From assembly GCF_030272615.1 (NCBI RefSeq), contig NC_081409.1, positions 23,022,406 through 23,086,405 of the forward strand: a stretch of DNA of 64,000 bases, read 5' to 3'. The stretch's first letter is position 1; every line of letters starts with the position of its first letter. The notes under the pieces are model-generated. The model was not told the origin of the DNA and ran no database searches. It saw only the letters and a list, made by a program, of their open reading frames with translations. The DNA is from Cryptomeria japonica (Eukaryota > Streptophyta > Pinopsida > Cupressales > Cupressaceae). Shown in pieces: positions 36,277 to 47,914 of the stretch. The position numbers were made by a program, and so were the translations under genes.

Positions 36277-36690
36277 TTTATTGTAGGAGATAAAATCTTT
36301 TTGAGGGTCAAACCTCATAAGAGCTCTATCTCATTTGGGAAATCATCAAAGTTGGTACCAAGATATGTGGGACCCTTTGATGTGCTGGAAGTTATTAATA
36401 CAGTCGCTTATAGAATTGCTTTACCACCTGCTCTAGCTCGAATTCATAATGTCTTCCATGTTTCTTTGTTGAAACCTTATCATCCTGATGCATCTCATAT
36501 TCTTGATTGGTGATCTTTATAGGTACAGGATTCGGGGGTGGTGCTAGTGGAGCCCATCTGAATCCTAGATCAACGTAGTGTGAAGCTGCGTAGCAGAGAT
36601 TTCAATCAGTATAAGGTCTAGTGAGACCAACATTTTAAGGATAGTGCTACATGGGAGGATGTTGAGATGATTGACTGTCATTTTCTTCAT
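36277..36690 (+). pseudogene. Gypsy-B integrase C-terminus and chromodomain-like tail
   Basis: The GPF/Y-type module reads [37 protein letters not shown] (36301-36513). Beyond stops comes EPIxILDQRSVKLRSRDFNQYKV and then ATWEDVE (36550-36665), the outline of a degenerate chromodomain as in Tekay/Del chromoviruses. The 218 bp that follow, up to the LTR, hold no gene and end in a purine-rich tract, AAGTGGGGAAGGA, at 36896-36908. Confidence 0.75.
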
Positions 36691-36908
36691 TTACTTTCTT
36701 AGAGTAGTATTTGCTTAGTGCATGAGATACCTTGATACTCTGATTTGATTTACATGTTGTGGACTTGGATAGCATGGATGCTAATGTTATTGTTTATGCT
36801 TTGATTTGAGACTATGATGTGTGGTTGTTACTTCATGATGTTTGAGATACTATTTGCTTTGATGTTTAATAAGACATCGGGATGATGTCTCTTCCAAGTG
36901 GGGAAGGA

Positions 36909-37660
36909 TGTCATGAACCATATTTATATATAATTATTTTATTAGGAAAATAATGCTTATTTTTTATTTATGAAATTGAAATGAAATGGAAATAAAATTG
37001 TTAGTGAAATAAGATGATAATGAAATAGGAGATTCAAATGCAATGTAATGATTTAAATGCATTTGAATGATCAGTATTATTTTTATTATAAAAGAAGGAT
37101 CGTCATTACTAATGAGCAATTGAGTGCGAGTGAATGCAGGAATAGGTGAACGCGTATGAAGGCGAGAACATGGTTCAGGTAGAGTTGTTTTAGCTCTTGG
37201 ACTTCGCTAGAATAGATGGAATCTCACACACCACATTAGAATTTATAATTTGTATCTTGCAAAGATAGATGATTTAAATGACTTTATTTGAGTGTTTGTT
37301 TAAATGATGAATTTGGTATGACTGGTCTTCATTGATATTTCCTTAATTCGAAGAAAGATTTATTTTTAAATGACTATACATGTATTTTGATGATTGAATG
37401 TGCATTTTGTGTGCAAATAATGTATAAATTTCATAATGAAATGAATGCAATATGGTGCTTATATTTCCGCTTTTTATTTTTAGATAATTACATATATATG
37501 TATATGTGTATATAAAGTATATGCACACACATATATATACGAATATAAATTATATAATGTTTTGAAAAAGAAAAGATAATTAAATTTGAATTGATTTATT
37601 ACTATATATATATATATATATACGTATTATATATGTATATGAGTTCGATTAATAATTCGA

Positions 37661-37719
<59 letters not shown>

Positions 37720-39231
37720 CGTACGTAATTATTATATATATAAATATATTTTTGAAATTAAATTATTTTGTTTTATGTAAATTCATTGTTTTTATATATA
37801 TATAAACATGAAAAATGAATTATTGAAAACAACATAACCGATATGGTGGTGGATTTATTAATGCAAGTCATCGTCAAACAACATGTTATGAGGGAGTCGA
37901 TACTAGTCGACTTGGCATAACGTAGAGACTTAGAAAACTATTCGCAAGTAAAACGGTAATATGTCGACCATGCCATGGAGCAGACACTTAGTGTTTGAGT
38001 AGAACAGAGACTACATGGTGAACAAGGACTATTAGACGTGGTGAAAGCCATTGGGATAAACGTTGCATGGCATGCGAACTGCTCGACGTGCCATTAGATA
38101 TGCATGGGTGGCACGGTAAAGCAATTATAATAGTGGACGTAAGGCCGAATAATAGCAGGAAACATAACATGCGTTTAGCATAAATATGGATCATTAGTAG
38201 AATAGAAAACACACACATGGAGAGAGGAGATGATATGGGAAAAAGACAGTAAGAATAGGCAGAGAATGGTGAGAGTAGAATAAAAAGAATAAAGAATAGT
38301 GATTAGAGAGGAGAAAATTCAAGGAATTGAACAGGAAAAGCATTGGAAATCTAGACATATTGCAGACATAATTGGAGAAGTTTATCATTGATCATATCAG
38401 ACTAGGTTCAAATTTCAGAGGTAGGCTCTTAAATGAGCAATAGTTTGTTTTATTATTAGAGAATAAGAATATAATTATCTTGAGACTTGAATGTTTAAGA
38501 TCAATAGTAAAGAAAATAATTTATTTCTGAATTAGTTTCTTGCATTAAAAGTCACAATATGAAATTTCATTTGAAAATCCATATAGGTATGAAAAATTAG
38601 AATGATCATTTTAGATCATGGAAAACATCTGTTAGTATAAAATTCGATAAAAGAAGTAGATAGGCAAAAACAAGTGGAAAGATAGAGAACTTATGCATTC
38701 TAAACTTAGAAATTTCAAACCATAAGATGTATGATTACGCTATTTGGATTTTATGAGAAAAGATAAAAGAATGTGTACTCATAATTTTTATTTTTGAATT
38801 TTACTTTTATCTATATGCTAAATATTCATACATGTGTTACACCTTCTTATTTTTAATTCTTGCTCTTGAGTTACTTGAAAAGATAGAAACAAAAGATTGT
38901 TATCTTATTAGATGTAATTGGTTGTAAACGAAAGATTGTTTCTCCTATATCTCTTAAACAAAATATTGTTTCTTTAAATATTGAAATTTTATTATGCGAG
39001 AAATGAGAAGTTAAAATTGAGAAAAGAAAGATTGTTTTCTAGGTACTTCTCTTGATTTCATATGAATACTAGAAAAGCTAGATATGTTTGTGTTTGTGGG
39101 AAAGTTACCTTCCGGGACGGGTGCCGAATGTGGAAATATAGAGAGAATAGTTTTCTTTTCTAAACTATATTTAATTGCTATGCATGGTATTATACTCAAT
39201 CGAGTAACTTATTGACCATTGAAATAGATGG
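36909..39231 (+). repeat. Gypsy-B 3' LTR, left part
   Basis: It starts TGTCATGAACC after the purine tract and is collinear with 20610-22640. It carries its own CA repeat, and 37651-38019 is absent from the 5' LTR. It is split at 39232 by Copia-C after the target GATGG; the right part is 47109-47693. Confidence 0.88.
37662..37719. repeat. (CA)n(TA)n microsatellite
   Basis: About 22 CA units followed by TA units inside the Gypsy-B 3' LTR. It lies in the segment missing from the 5' LTR, so it is not the allele of the CA repeat at 21241. Confidence 0.95.
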
Positions 39232-40880
39232 TGTTGGCAATATTGCATTATAACAAACAATGAAAGATTGTTGACATTTCTTAAGGATATTGAGAAGGTT
39301 GTTGATGATTCTGGATATAACTAATTAAAGATGTTTTACTGTCTTGATATTATTATTTTGTCATTGATGTCAAGAAATTGATTTTCTAATTCAGTATGAT
39401 GTTGCCATATCTTGAGAAGTATGATATGAAGATTATAAAGATGTTGGTAAAAGACACAGGAAAGAATATGATGAATAAGGTATACAATGGCAACTACTAT
39501 CGAGTCAGACAATGATGAGATCATGATGTTTTAGATTGTTTTAACATCATACATGTGTTGTAAATTGTAAAGTTTAATACTATACTATGTTATCAAGCAA
39601 AGAACCTAGTCGGTAAACCCTAAGGAACCTAGTCGGTAAACCCTAAGGAACCTAGTCGGTAAACCCTAAGGTTATCGCTATCGGTTAATGAAGGCGGAAT
39701 GCCTACCGAGTGGAGTTTAGTATTCACCAAGTTGTTACTGAGTTGTAACCGAGCTATAACAAAATGCATTAAATGTTTACATGCAGTATTTAATGAAGGA
39801 AGCTGATGAGCTGGAGCGGATTAAAATGATTGGTAAGCCGTGGAAGAAGTTTGTTAACGAATCTAAGGCAATGGAAAGTCGGCATGAAGATCTACAGCTC
39901 AGATTGAACCGCAATACCTTGGCACAAGTTCCGAGACTATTATGTAAGTTCCAAGGCAGGGTAAAATGTTTTAAGATTGAAAGATGCATTGAACCTGGAC
40001 AAGATTGAAGATCTGATGGCTATCATTGATCATGGGAAATGTGATCAAGGAGATTAAGCGGTTACCTAATTGTTTATAAATAGGAAACTGTTGATAAACA
40101 ATGTATGTGGGCAAGTGTATGCACAGGGATGCTACATAGTGATTACCAAGAATAGAAGATTGTTTATAAATAGGAAACTGTTGATAAACAATGTATGTGG
40201 GCAAGTGTATGCACAGGGATGCTACATAGTGATTACCAAGAATAGAAGATTGAAGACCTGTTAGAATAACAGAGTATAGAAGCCCAGCAGATAGACAAGA
40301 TTAGTTCTATGTTTAGATTGTATTGAACAAATAGGAATCTGCTTTAGCATTTTAGATGTGAAGTTGCAGATAGATTTTATTACTGTTATTTTGTGAAAGT
40401 GACAAAAAATCTCTTAACCGAGTGGACTTAACAGTCTTATATGTAAATCCTCTAGCAAGGTGACATTTTGATTGAATGTTTGAAATCCTTTAACAAGGTC
40501 ACTTCTAACAAAGTGAAGATCCTAACAGATCTGAGGGAAATCCCTTAACCGGGTCACATCTAGCAATGTGTTTGTAATCTTTAACAAGATTTGCTTTTAA
40601 CCGAGCATACTCTAGAAGAGTATATTTCTTAGTGGGTCTGAAATCCCACAATGGTTTTTCCCTATTTGGGTTTCCATGTTAAATCTGGTGTTATGAGGTT
40701 TATATTGTTCATATGCTTTTGAGTTTGCATGTTTAACAATTTTGGTTATATTACTGATATATATGTTACCGAGGTTGAATCTGATGTTTTTATGGATGAT
40801 TAAGTTTGTATGATTCAACCCCCCCCCTCTCATCTTGTTGGCTATTGGATTTGTACTTATATTAAGTATCAAAACTATCA
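39232..40880 (+). repeat. Copia-C 5' LTR
   Basis: 1649 bp. It has three tandem copies of the 23-bp unit AACCTAGTCGGTAAACCCTA.. (39603-39671; two copies in the 3' LTR) and a 90-bp direct duplication (40071-40160 and 40161-40250; single in the 3' LTR). These explain its extra length. Confidence 0.93.
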
Positions 40881-40882
40881 AT

Positions 40883-40894
40883 TGGTATCAGAGC
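40883..40894 (+). promoter_or_regulatory. Copia-C primer-binding site (tRNA-iMet type)
   Basis: TGGTATCAGAGC, two bases after the LTR, is an exact match to the standard plant iMet PBS. Confidence 0.92.
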
Positions 40895-40944
40895 TTTGGA
40901 CTCCGGAAGGAAAGTTTAAAGGCACTTGAGTTAAAGATCCAAAG

Positions 40945-41742
40945 ATGTATAAGAGGGATGCACTAAAGCTGAACAAGTCAAGTTTCTCTACATGGCAGAA
41001 AAGGATGAAGCTACATCTATTAGGAGTTGGAGAATATGTTGTATACTATCTAGAGAATTATTTTGTCACACCGAGCACCTATCCATTGCCTATGGAAGAG
41101 ATAAAGGCGAAGCAAGAACATATTCAAGCAATGATTGAAATAACATCTGCATTGACCGATTTAGAGTTTAATGATCTAGAAGGCTGCAATGATGTAAAGG
41201 CAATGTGGGATAAGCTCATATCAGTAAATGGAGGAGATGAACATGTTCAAAGAGCAAAAGTAGACAATTTGAGAGGACAACTTGAATCTATGAGGATGAA
41301 TGAAGGTGAGAACATAACTCAGTATAGTACAAGACTAAAGGAGATTGTCAATCCAATCAAAGGAGCAGGTGGAACTATTGAAGAAAAGGATATAACAAGT
41401 AAGTTGTTAAGAACCCTTCTACCAGCTTATGCAATCCGAGTCTCTGCAATCAATGAATTGAGGTCTGTACCTAATATGCCAGTTTCTTTGGATGCTACTA
41501 TTGGTAAGCTACGTGCATTTGAGTTAAGTAATTTTGATAACAGTGGATCTTCGGTAAATAAAGTTGAATATGCAATTAGTTATTTTCATCTTGATGAATC
41601 TAATGATTACAATGAAAGAAAGTATAAGTACTCTGAAGGAGATCACAGTGGAGCAAGTGAAATATTTCGGAAGAACATGGAAGAAGTAGACAAACTGTAT
41701 GAAGAAATCAAAAAAAGAAAGAAGAGTTTGAAACACTATTAG
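40945..41742 (+). pseudogene. Copia-C Gag
   Basis: 265 codons from ATG 40945. The copia-type Gag domain includes the N-terminal LNKSSFSTWQKRMKLHLLG and MWDKLISVNGGDEHVQRAKV, LRGQLESMRMNEGENITQYS and LLRTLLPAYAIRVSAI. It forms the particle that holds RNA. A shift within the A/G-rich run near 41710-41722 takes it out of the frame of the zinc knuckle and leads to TAG 41740. Confidence 0.88.
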
Positions 41743-42299
41743 CCAAAAGGTTACCGAGAGACAAAGGTAAGTATAAAGGAAAACTACCTTTGAAATGTTT
41801 CAATTGTGATAAGATAGGACATATGGCTTCTAACTGTCCTGACAAAGATTTTATTGAAAAGAGAGATTACCGAGATAACAGACAAAAAGATAACCATTAC
41901 AGAGGACACCGAGACTTCAGAAGAAGAGATAGAAAGACATGCTTAATAGCTGATGAAGAATCTAACGATGATAAATCAGAAGAGACTGATACAGAGGAAG
42001 TAGTTTATGTGGCTATCAAGAATGGCTCAGATGAAGAAAGGTATGAAGAAAAAGCCCTAATATCTCACATAAACACTAATGATTCTTGGATTATAGATAG
42101 TGGATGCTCACATCATATGCCAGGAGATAAACACAAGTTTGTTATGTTAGAAGATTATGATGGAGGCTATGTTAGATTTGGTAATGATGCACCATGTCTG
42201 GTAAGAGGTAAAGGATCTATAAAACTTCTTGATAATGCAAGATGCAATGATGTTTATTGGGTTGAAGGTTTGAAATACAATTTGTTGAGTGTAGCATAG
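41743..42299 (+). pseudogene. Copia-C zinc knuckle and protease
   Basis: CFNCDKIGHMASNC (CX2CX4HX4C) is followed by a charged linker and the protease WIIDSGCSHHM, with GNDAPCLVRGKGSI and a LKYNLLSV end. TAG at 42297 ends the segment; the frame continues into integrase. Confidence 0.88.
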
Positions 42300-43226
42300 C
42301 TAAACAACACAGGTTACCAAATAGAATTTCAGAAAGGAATTGTCAAAGTTCATGACAAGAATGGAAAGTTAGCTGCTACCGGGACACAAACAAAAGGTAA
42401 TACATTTCACCTTGACTCAAATCAGAATAAGTGTTTGCATGCAAAGATTGATGATACCTGGTTATGGCATAAAAGGTTTTGTCATGTAACTTTTGATAAT
42501 CTGATCAAAATAAGTAAGAAGCACAGAGTAAGAGGTCTACCGAGTTTTGAAAAACCTGAGAATGCTATGTGCCGAGGATGCCAGATGGGTAAGATGATAA
42601 GATCAAGCTTTACAAGTAAGTCTTACACTTCTAAGGGAATTTTAGATCTAGTGCACACTGATCTTTGTGGTCCTATGAAAGTTCAAAGTTATTATGGTGA
42701 TAAGTATTTCATATTATTTGTGGATGACTATTCAAGGATGATGTCAGTAATGTTTTTAAAAGAAAAATCAAAAGCTTTTCAAATGTTTAAATGGTACAAG
42801 GCAAGAGTTGAAAATGAAACAGGAAAACAACTGAAATGTCTTAGATCAGATAGAGGAGGAGAGTTCACATCTGATGAATTCAACTTATTCTGCAATGATC
42901 ATGGTATTAAAAGACAAGTCTCTGCATCGAGAACTCCACAGCAGAATGGAATAGCTAAGAGAAGAAACAGATCTATTGTGGATTGTGCTAGAACACTGAT
43001 GATTGAAAAGAAGGTGCCACAAACATTTTGGAGAGAAGCAATAAGCACAGTTGTTTACACCTTAAACCGAGTTCAATTGAAGAAAGGTACTTTGAAGACA
43101 CCATATGAAATCTGGTATGATAAGAAACCTAATGTTATTTTAAAATCTTTGAAAGTAGATGCTATGTTCATAAAGATGATAGAAATGGCAAGTTTGATCA
43201 AAAAAGTGAAGAAGGAACATTTCTAG
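42300..43226 (+). pseudogene. Copia-C integrase, catalytic Glu changed to Lys
   Basis: The pre-integrase zinc finger reads LWHKRFCHVTFDNL, then CRGCQMGK. The core reads LVHTDLCGPM, FVDDYSRM and CLRSDRGGEF. The third acidic position lies in TPQQNGIAKRRN, where the usual Glu is AAG (Lys) at 42957-42959. D and D are intact, but the active site lacks its third ligand. After ~43140 the frame slips and ends at 43226; the C-terminal part is at 43298-43516. Confidence 0.88.
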
Positions 43227-44567
43227 GTTATTCTTCCAGAAGCAAAGCATTTAAATGTCTGATCAAATCATCTAACAAAATAGTAGAAAGTGCAAATGTG
43301 AAAATTGATGAATTTGCAGAAAGAAATGATGAAGGAAATTTCAAGGAACCAGAAGACTATGATGAATTTGTCTATGTTCAACTGAGAAGTCCTACCAAGA
43401 AGACTGTTGAAGAAAATGAAGAGAATATCCAGTTACCGAGTGATGAAGAAGATCATACAGAGCCTACCGAGCCTGTATTAGCCAAGTATGTTAGAAGACA
43501 TCATGTACCAAGTTAGATTATAGGAGATAAGGATGATCCAGTGATGACAAGGAACAAACTAAGACATAACACATGTTTGATATCTGAATTTGAACTGAGA
43601 ATAGTGAAAGAGGCATTTAACAATGAAGATTGGGTAAATGCTATGATAGAAGAGATTGATCAAATCAAGAAGAATGACACATGGACATTAATCCCAAGAT
43701 CGAAGGACAAAAATGTAATCGGTACAAAGTGGATTTTCAGAAACAAGCTAAATGAAAAAGGAGAAGTCATTCAAAACAAAGCAAGATTAGTCTGCAAAGG
43801 TTATGCTCAAGAAGAAGGAATTGATTATGGTGAAACTTTTGCACCTATTGCTAGACTTGAAGGAGTAAGAACATTGTTTGCCTATACTGCTTTCAAGAAC
43901 TTCAAGGTATATCAAATGGATGTCAAATCTGCATTTCTTAATGGAATATTAGAAGAAGAAGTTTTCATTGAACAACCTGAAGGATTTGTTGAAGACAATA
44001 ATAAAGATCAGGTATGTAAATTGAACAAAGCTTTATATGGTTTGAAACAAGCACCAAGAGCATGGTATGAAAGATTGCACTCTCATTTGATTAAGATTGG
44101 TTTTATAAGGACAAGTGAGAACAACAACATGTACATGAAGAATGATGAAAATGGAATACTGATCTCAGCCATATTTGTTGATGATATTATATTTTGTGGA
44201 AATGACTCTTTATGCAAGAACTTTGGAAATGAAATGAGAAAAGAATTTGAGATGTCATTAATCGGTGAGATAAAGTATTTTATAGGTTTACAGATACTGC
44301 AAATGAAAAATGAGATTTTCATTGCTTAATCCAAGTACATAAAGGAAATCTTGAAGAAATTTGGAATGGATGATTCAAAACCAGTAAGTACTCCTATGAC
44401 TACCAACTGTAAATTATCTAAGAATGATGAATCTGCATCTGTTGATGAGACACTCTACCGATCCATGATTGGAAAACTACAATATGTTGTTCACAACAGA
44501 CCAGACATATCACATGCAATAGGTATAGTTGCAAGATTCTCTGCAGATTCAAGGAAACACACATGAC
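43227..44567 (+). pseudogene. Copia-C integrase tail and reverse transcriptase
   Basis: 43298-43516 is the acidic integrase-RT linker, ending in TAG 43514. The copia RT (RVT_2) follows from 43541: [82 protein letters not shown], and the catalytic FVDDIIF, with Asp pair at 44180-44185. TAA 44327 breaks it. The thumb and connection continue in the same frame: KKFGMDDSKPVSTPM and RSMIGKLQYVVHNRPDISHA. A frame change near 44560 ends it. Confidence 0.9.
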
Positions 44568-45125
44568 AACAATCAAAAGAATTTTTAGATACTTGAAAGG
44601 CACAGAGGATTATGCTTAGTATATTAGAAAGGAAATGATTTTGATTTAAAAGTTTATACTGATGCTGATTGGGCAGGCAACATTGATGACAGAAAAAGCA
44701 CAAGTGGAGGAGCTTTCTTTTTAGGAGAAAGACTAGTGAGTTGGCTTAGCAATAAACAAGGATGTGTTTCACAGTCAACAACAGAAGCTGAATACGTTGC
44801 TGCAACATTGAATTGTACCAACATTGCATGGATCAAACAACTATTGGAAGGTATAAATGAGAAAGTTACCGAGCCAGTAACTATATTCTGTGACAATACT
44901 AGTGCCATTAATATTTCAAAGAATCTTGTTATGCATTTTAAGACAAAGCACATATCTATCAAATATCATTATCTTAGAGAAGAAGCTCAAGAGAAGAAAG
45001 TGGTGTTGGAATATGTTAGCACAAAGGAGCAAATAGCAGATATCTTCACCAATCCACTACCAAAGGACACTTTTGAATATCTCAGAAGCAAGTTAGGGGT
45101 CCTACCCCTATCTTCTACTCACTGA
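44568..45125 (+). pseudogene. Copia-C RNase H
   Basis: After frame slips, the RNase H part is readable as YTDADWAGNIDDRKSTSGG, then SWLSNKQGCVSQSTTEAEYV, IFCDNTSAINISKN, TKHISIKYHYLRE and IADIFTNPLPKDTFEYLRSK. It ends at TGA 45123. The domain order RT then RNase H after integrase confirms Ty1/copia. Confidence 0.88.
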
Positions 45126-45564
45126 TCGAGTTCGGTGAAAGCATCAATCCGATGACTCTAATGAATATCTTTTGGGAGTTGATGCTGAGTTATACACTTT
45201 AGGATGTTTTCTAAAAGTGTACTGGAATTAATACAGGAATTGAAGACAAATGCTCTGACCGAGACTCAGTTGATACACAACAGCAGGGAATCACTTCTTA
45301 CAAAAATAAATTATGTTTTAGTTCTTTATTTTTCTTTTGGCATTGTTGTCAAAGGGGGAAAAGACCTACAAAGGGGGAGAAGACTACTATGAAGGAGAGA
45401 AGACTAAGAGAAAACTGAGCAGACTACAAATTGGAAAGAAGACTGAAGAAATGAGGAGAAGTCTAATGTATGGGGGAGAGCATTTCAGCATCTCAGAATC
45501 ATAGCAATCCGAATCTATTAAGGTCAAATCAATTGGTTTTGCCATCAATGCCAAAGGGGGAGAT
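45126..45564 (+). other. Copia-C 3' internal region with purine tracts
   Basis: Non-coding. It carries repeated purine tracts (CAAAGGGGGAAAAGAC near 45351, CAAAGGGGGAGAAGAC near 45369, CCAAAGGGGGAGA at 45551-45563). The last abuts the LTR and should prime plus-strand synthesis. Confidence 0.65.
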
Positions 45565-47108
45565 TGTTGGCAATATTGCATTATAACAGACAATGAAAGA
45601 TTGTTGGCATTTCTTAAGGATATTGAGAAGGTTGTTGATGATTATGGATATAACTGATTAAAGATGTTTTACTGTCTTGATATTATTATTTTTTCATTGA
45701 TGTCAAGAAATTGATTTTCTAATTCAGTATGATGTTGCCATATCTTGAGAAGTATGATATGAAGATTATAAAGATGTCAGAAAAAGACACAAGAAAGAAT
45801 ATGATGAATAAGGTATTCAATGGGCAACTACTACCGAGTCAGACAATGATGAGATCATGATGTTTTAGATTGTTTTAACATCATACATATGTTGTAAATT
45901 GTAAAGGTTAATACTATACTATGTTATCAAGCAAAGAACCTAGTCGACAAACCCTAAGGAACCTAGTCGGTAAACCCTAAGGTTATCACTATCGATTAAT
46001 GAAGGCGAAATGTCTACCGAGTGGAGTTTAGTATTCACCGAGTTGTTACCGAGTTGTAACCGAGCTATAACAGAATGCATTAAATGTTTACATGCGGTAT
46101 TTAATGAAGGAAGCTGATGAGCTGGAGCGGATTAAATTGATTGGTAAGCCGTGGAAGAAGTTTGTTAACGAATCTAAGGCAATGGAAAGTCGACATGAAG
46201 ATCTACAACTTAGATTGAACCGCAATACCCTGGCACAAGTTTCGAGACTATTATGCAAGTTCCAAGGCGAGGTAAAACATTTTCAGATCGAAAGATGCAT
46301 TGAACCTGGACAAGATTGAAGATCTGATGGCTATCATTGATCATGGGAAATGTGATCAAGGAGATTAAGTGGTTACCTAATTGTTTATAAATAGGAAACT
46401 GTTGATAAACAATGTATGCGGGCAAGTGTATGTACAGGGATGCTACGTAGTGATTACCGAGAACAGAAGCTTGAAGACCTGTTAGAATAACAGAGTATAG
46501 AAGCCCAGCAAATAGACAAGATTAGTTCTATGTTTAGATTGTATTGAACAAATAGGAATCTGCTTTAGCATTTTAGATGTGAAGTTGCAGATAGATTTTA
46601 TTACTGTTATTTTGTGAAAGTGACAGAAAATCTCTTAACTGAGTGGACTTAACAGTCTTATATGTAAATCCTCTAGCAAGGTGACATTCTGATTAAATGT
46701 TTGAAATCCTTTAACAAGGTCACTTCTAACAAAGTGAAGATCCTAACAGATATGAGGGAAATTCCTTAATCGGGTCACATCTAGCAATGTGTTTGTAATC
46801 TTTAACAGGATTTGCTTTTAACCGAGCATACTCTAGAAGAGTATATTTCTTAGTGGGTCCGAAATCCCATAGTGGTTTTTCCCTATTTGGGTTTCCACGT
46901 TAAATCTGGTGTTATGAGGTTTATATTGTTCATATGCTTTTGAGTTTGCATGTTTAACAATTTTGGTTATATTACTGATATATATGTTACCGAGGTTGAA
47001 TCTGATTTTTTTTATGGATGATTAAGTTTGTATGATTCACCCCCCCCCCCCCCCTCTCATCTTGTTGGCTATTGGATTTGTACTTATATTAAGTATCAGA
47101 ACTATCAG
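45565..47108 (+). repeat. Copia-C 3' LTR
   Basis: 1544 bp, TGTTGGCAATATTG to CAGAACTATCA. It has two copies of the 23-bp unit (45937-45982), one copy of the 90-bp unit, and a long C-run near 47040. The TSD GATGG follows. Confidence 0.93.
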
Positions 47109-47693
47109 ATGGATATATTTTATGCTCTCTACCATATCCTTGATTGATCTTGCTTGTTTCTTTATGGATTTAGAAAATTGAAAATGCATGTATCATTTTA
47201 GGCATGCACCAGATTCCATCTTGCCTATCAAATTCTTTTTGCCAAGCAATTCGTGCAGGGTCGGGTATTCTTGATTGACCAAGAATTCCGGGGAAGTGTA
47301 AGCTTCAAGGTTGGGTGGAAAAAGCACCTGAATCTTGTTCTTGTTTTCATTCTAAAGATTGCATTGAAAATAGCTTGGATTGCAGATCAATGGACACATC
47401 TCATCCTTTACTTTATATTTTTCTTGTTATTTGAACTTAAGGCATTAGAAAGGCCTAAGTATTGTATGTAGATATGATTGAGATACTACTACATTTTCAT
47501 TTTCTTAATGAATAAAGAATCTTTATCTCTTTTTAGAAATCTCGTGTTTATTATGATATCAATGGAGGGATCATTTAGAACTTAAGGATGAAATAATGGA
47601 AGAAAATAGACTTATTAAACGAATTATGAGTTTATTTAAGAATACAGGGTATTTCATTTTATTATTGAATTTAGAGCATTTTACGTCTTTACA
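47109..47693 (+). repeat. Gypsy-B 3' LTR, right part
   Basis: Collinear with the end of the 5' LTR (22645-23210), including GGGTCGGGTATTCTTGAT and the final CGTCTTTACA. It carries the AATAAAG stretch (47511) that could act in 3' end formation. Confidence 0.88.
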
Positions 47694-47897
47694 AAAACTG
47701 GCAACCATTGATCTCTCTCTTCTAAGAGTCCTCAACTTTCAATTTCCACATCTTGTAACCAATGCCATTGAACATCTCAATATCTGTATACAACCTTTCT
47801 CAAATCTAAAAAAAAATCACAAAACAAAAGCTTCTACTGCAGCAAAAAACCTTCAACACTTATAGAGAAAGACGTCCCTCCCTTAACAAAATCATTA
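47694..47897 (-). pseudogene. Copia-A leader and Gag N-terminus
   Basis: On the minus strand, an ATG at 47775-47773 opens MFNGIGYKMWKLKVEDS, the start of a copia Gag, then a stop; KREINGCQF follows up to the Gypsy-B junction. The region from 47776 to 47897 is leader between PBS and ATG. The Gag continues across Gypsy-B at 20609-20421. Confidence 0.8.
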
Positions 47898-47909
47898 GCT
47901 CCGATACCA
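47898..47909 (-). promoter_or_regulatory. Copia-A primer-binding site
   Basis: On the minus strand TGGTATCGGAGC lies five bases after the LTR end. It differs from the iMet PBS by one base. Confidence 0.82.
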
Positions 47910-47914
47910 AATGT

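Larger units (their letters stand above)
39232..47108 (+). mobile_element. Copia-C: complete Ty1/copia element in the Gypsy-B 3' LTR
   Basis: LTRs 39232-40880 and 45565-47108 run TGTTGGCAATATTG to AACTATCA. TSD GATGG is at 39227-39231 and 47109-47113. The PBS is at 40883, gag, protease, integrase, RT and RNase H follow in copia order, and a CCAAAGGGGGAGA tract precedes the 3' LTR. The LTRs are very similar apart from repeat copy number, so it is younger than Gypsy-B. Stops and frameshifts in every domain and an altered integrase active site make it inactive. Confidence 0.94.
20610..47693 (+). mobile_element. Gypsy-B: Ty3/gypsy element with four later insertions
   Basis: LTRs at 20610-23210 and 36909-47693 both start TGTCATGAACC and end CGTCTTTACA. 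The body has gag, zinc knuckle, protease, RT, RNase H, integrase and a degenerate chromodomain-like tail, in chromovirus order. It lies in the Gag of Copia-A: that Gag is on the minus strand at 47694-47775 and resumes at 20609. The flanking pentamers are AAATG and AAAAC, so a clean TSD is not visible. Insertions inside it: solo LTR 24248-26711, TIR array 27843-32768, solo LTR 33302-34909, Copia-C 39232-47108. Many stops show that it is old. Confidence 0.9.

Noticed and set aside
20605-47698. Target-site duplication of Gypsy-B
   Set aside because: The flanks are AAATG and AAAAC, so they do not match; the insertion is supported instead by the split Copia-A Gag.
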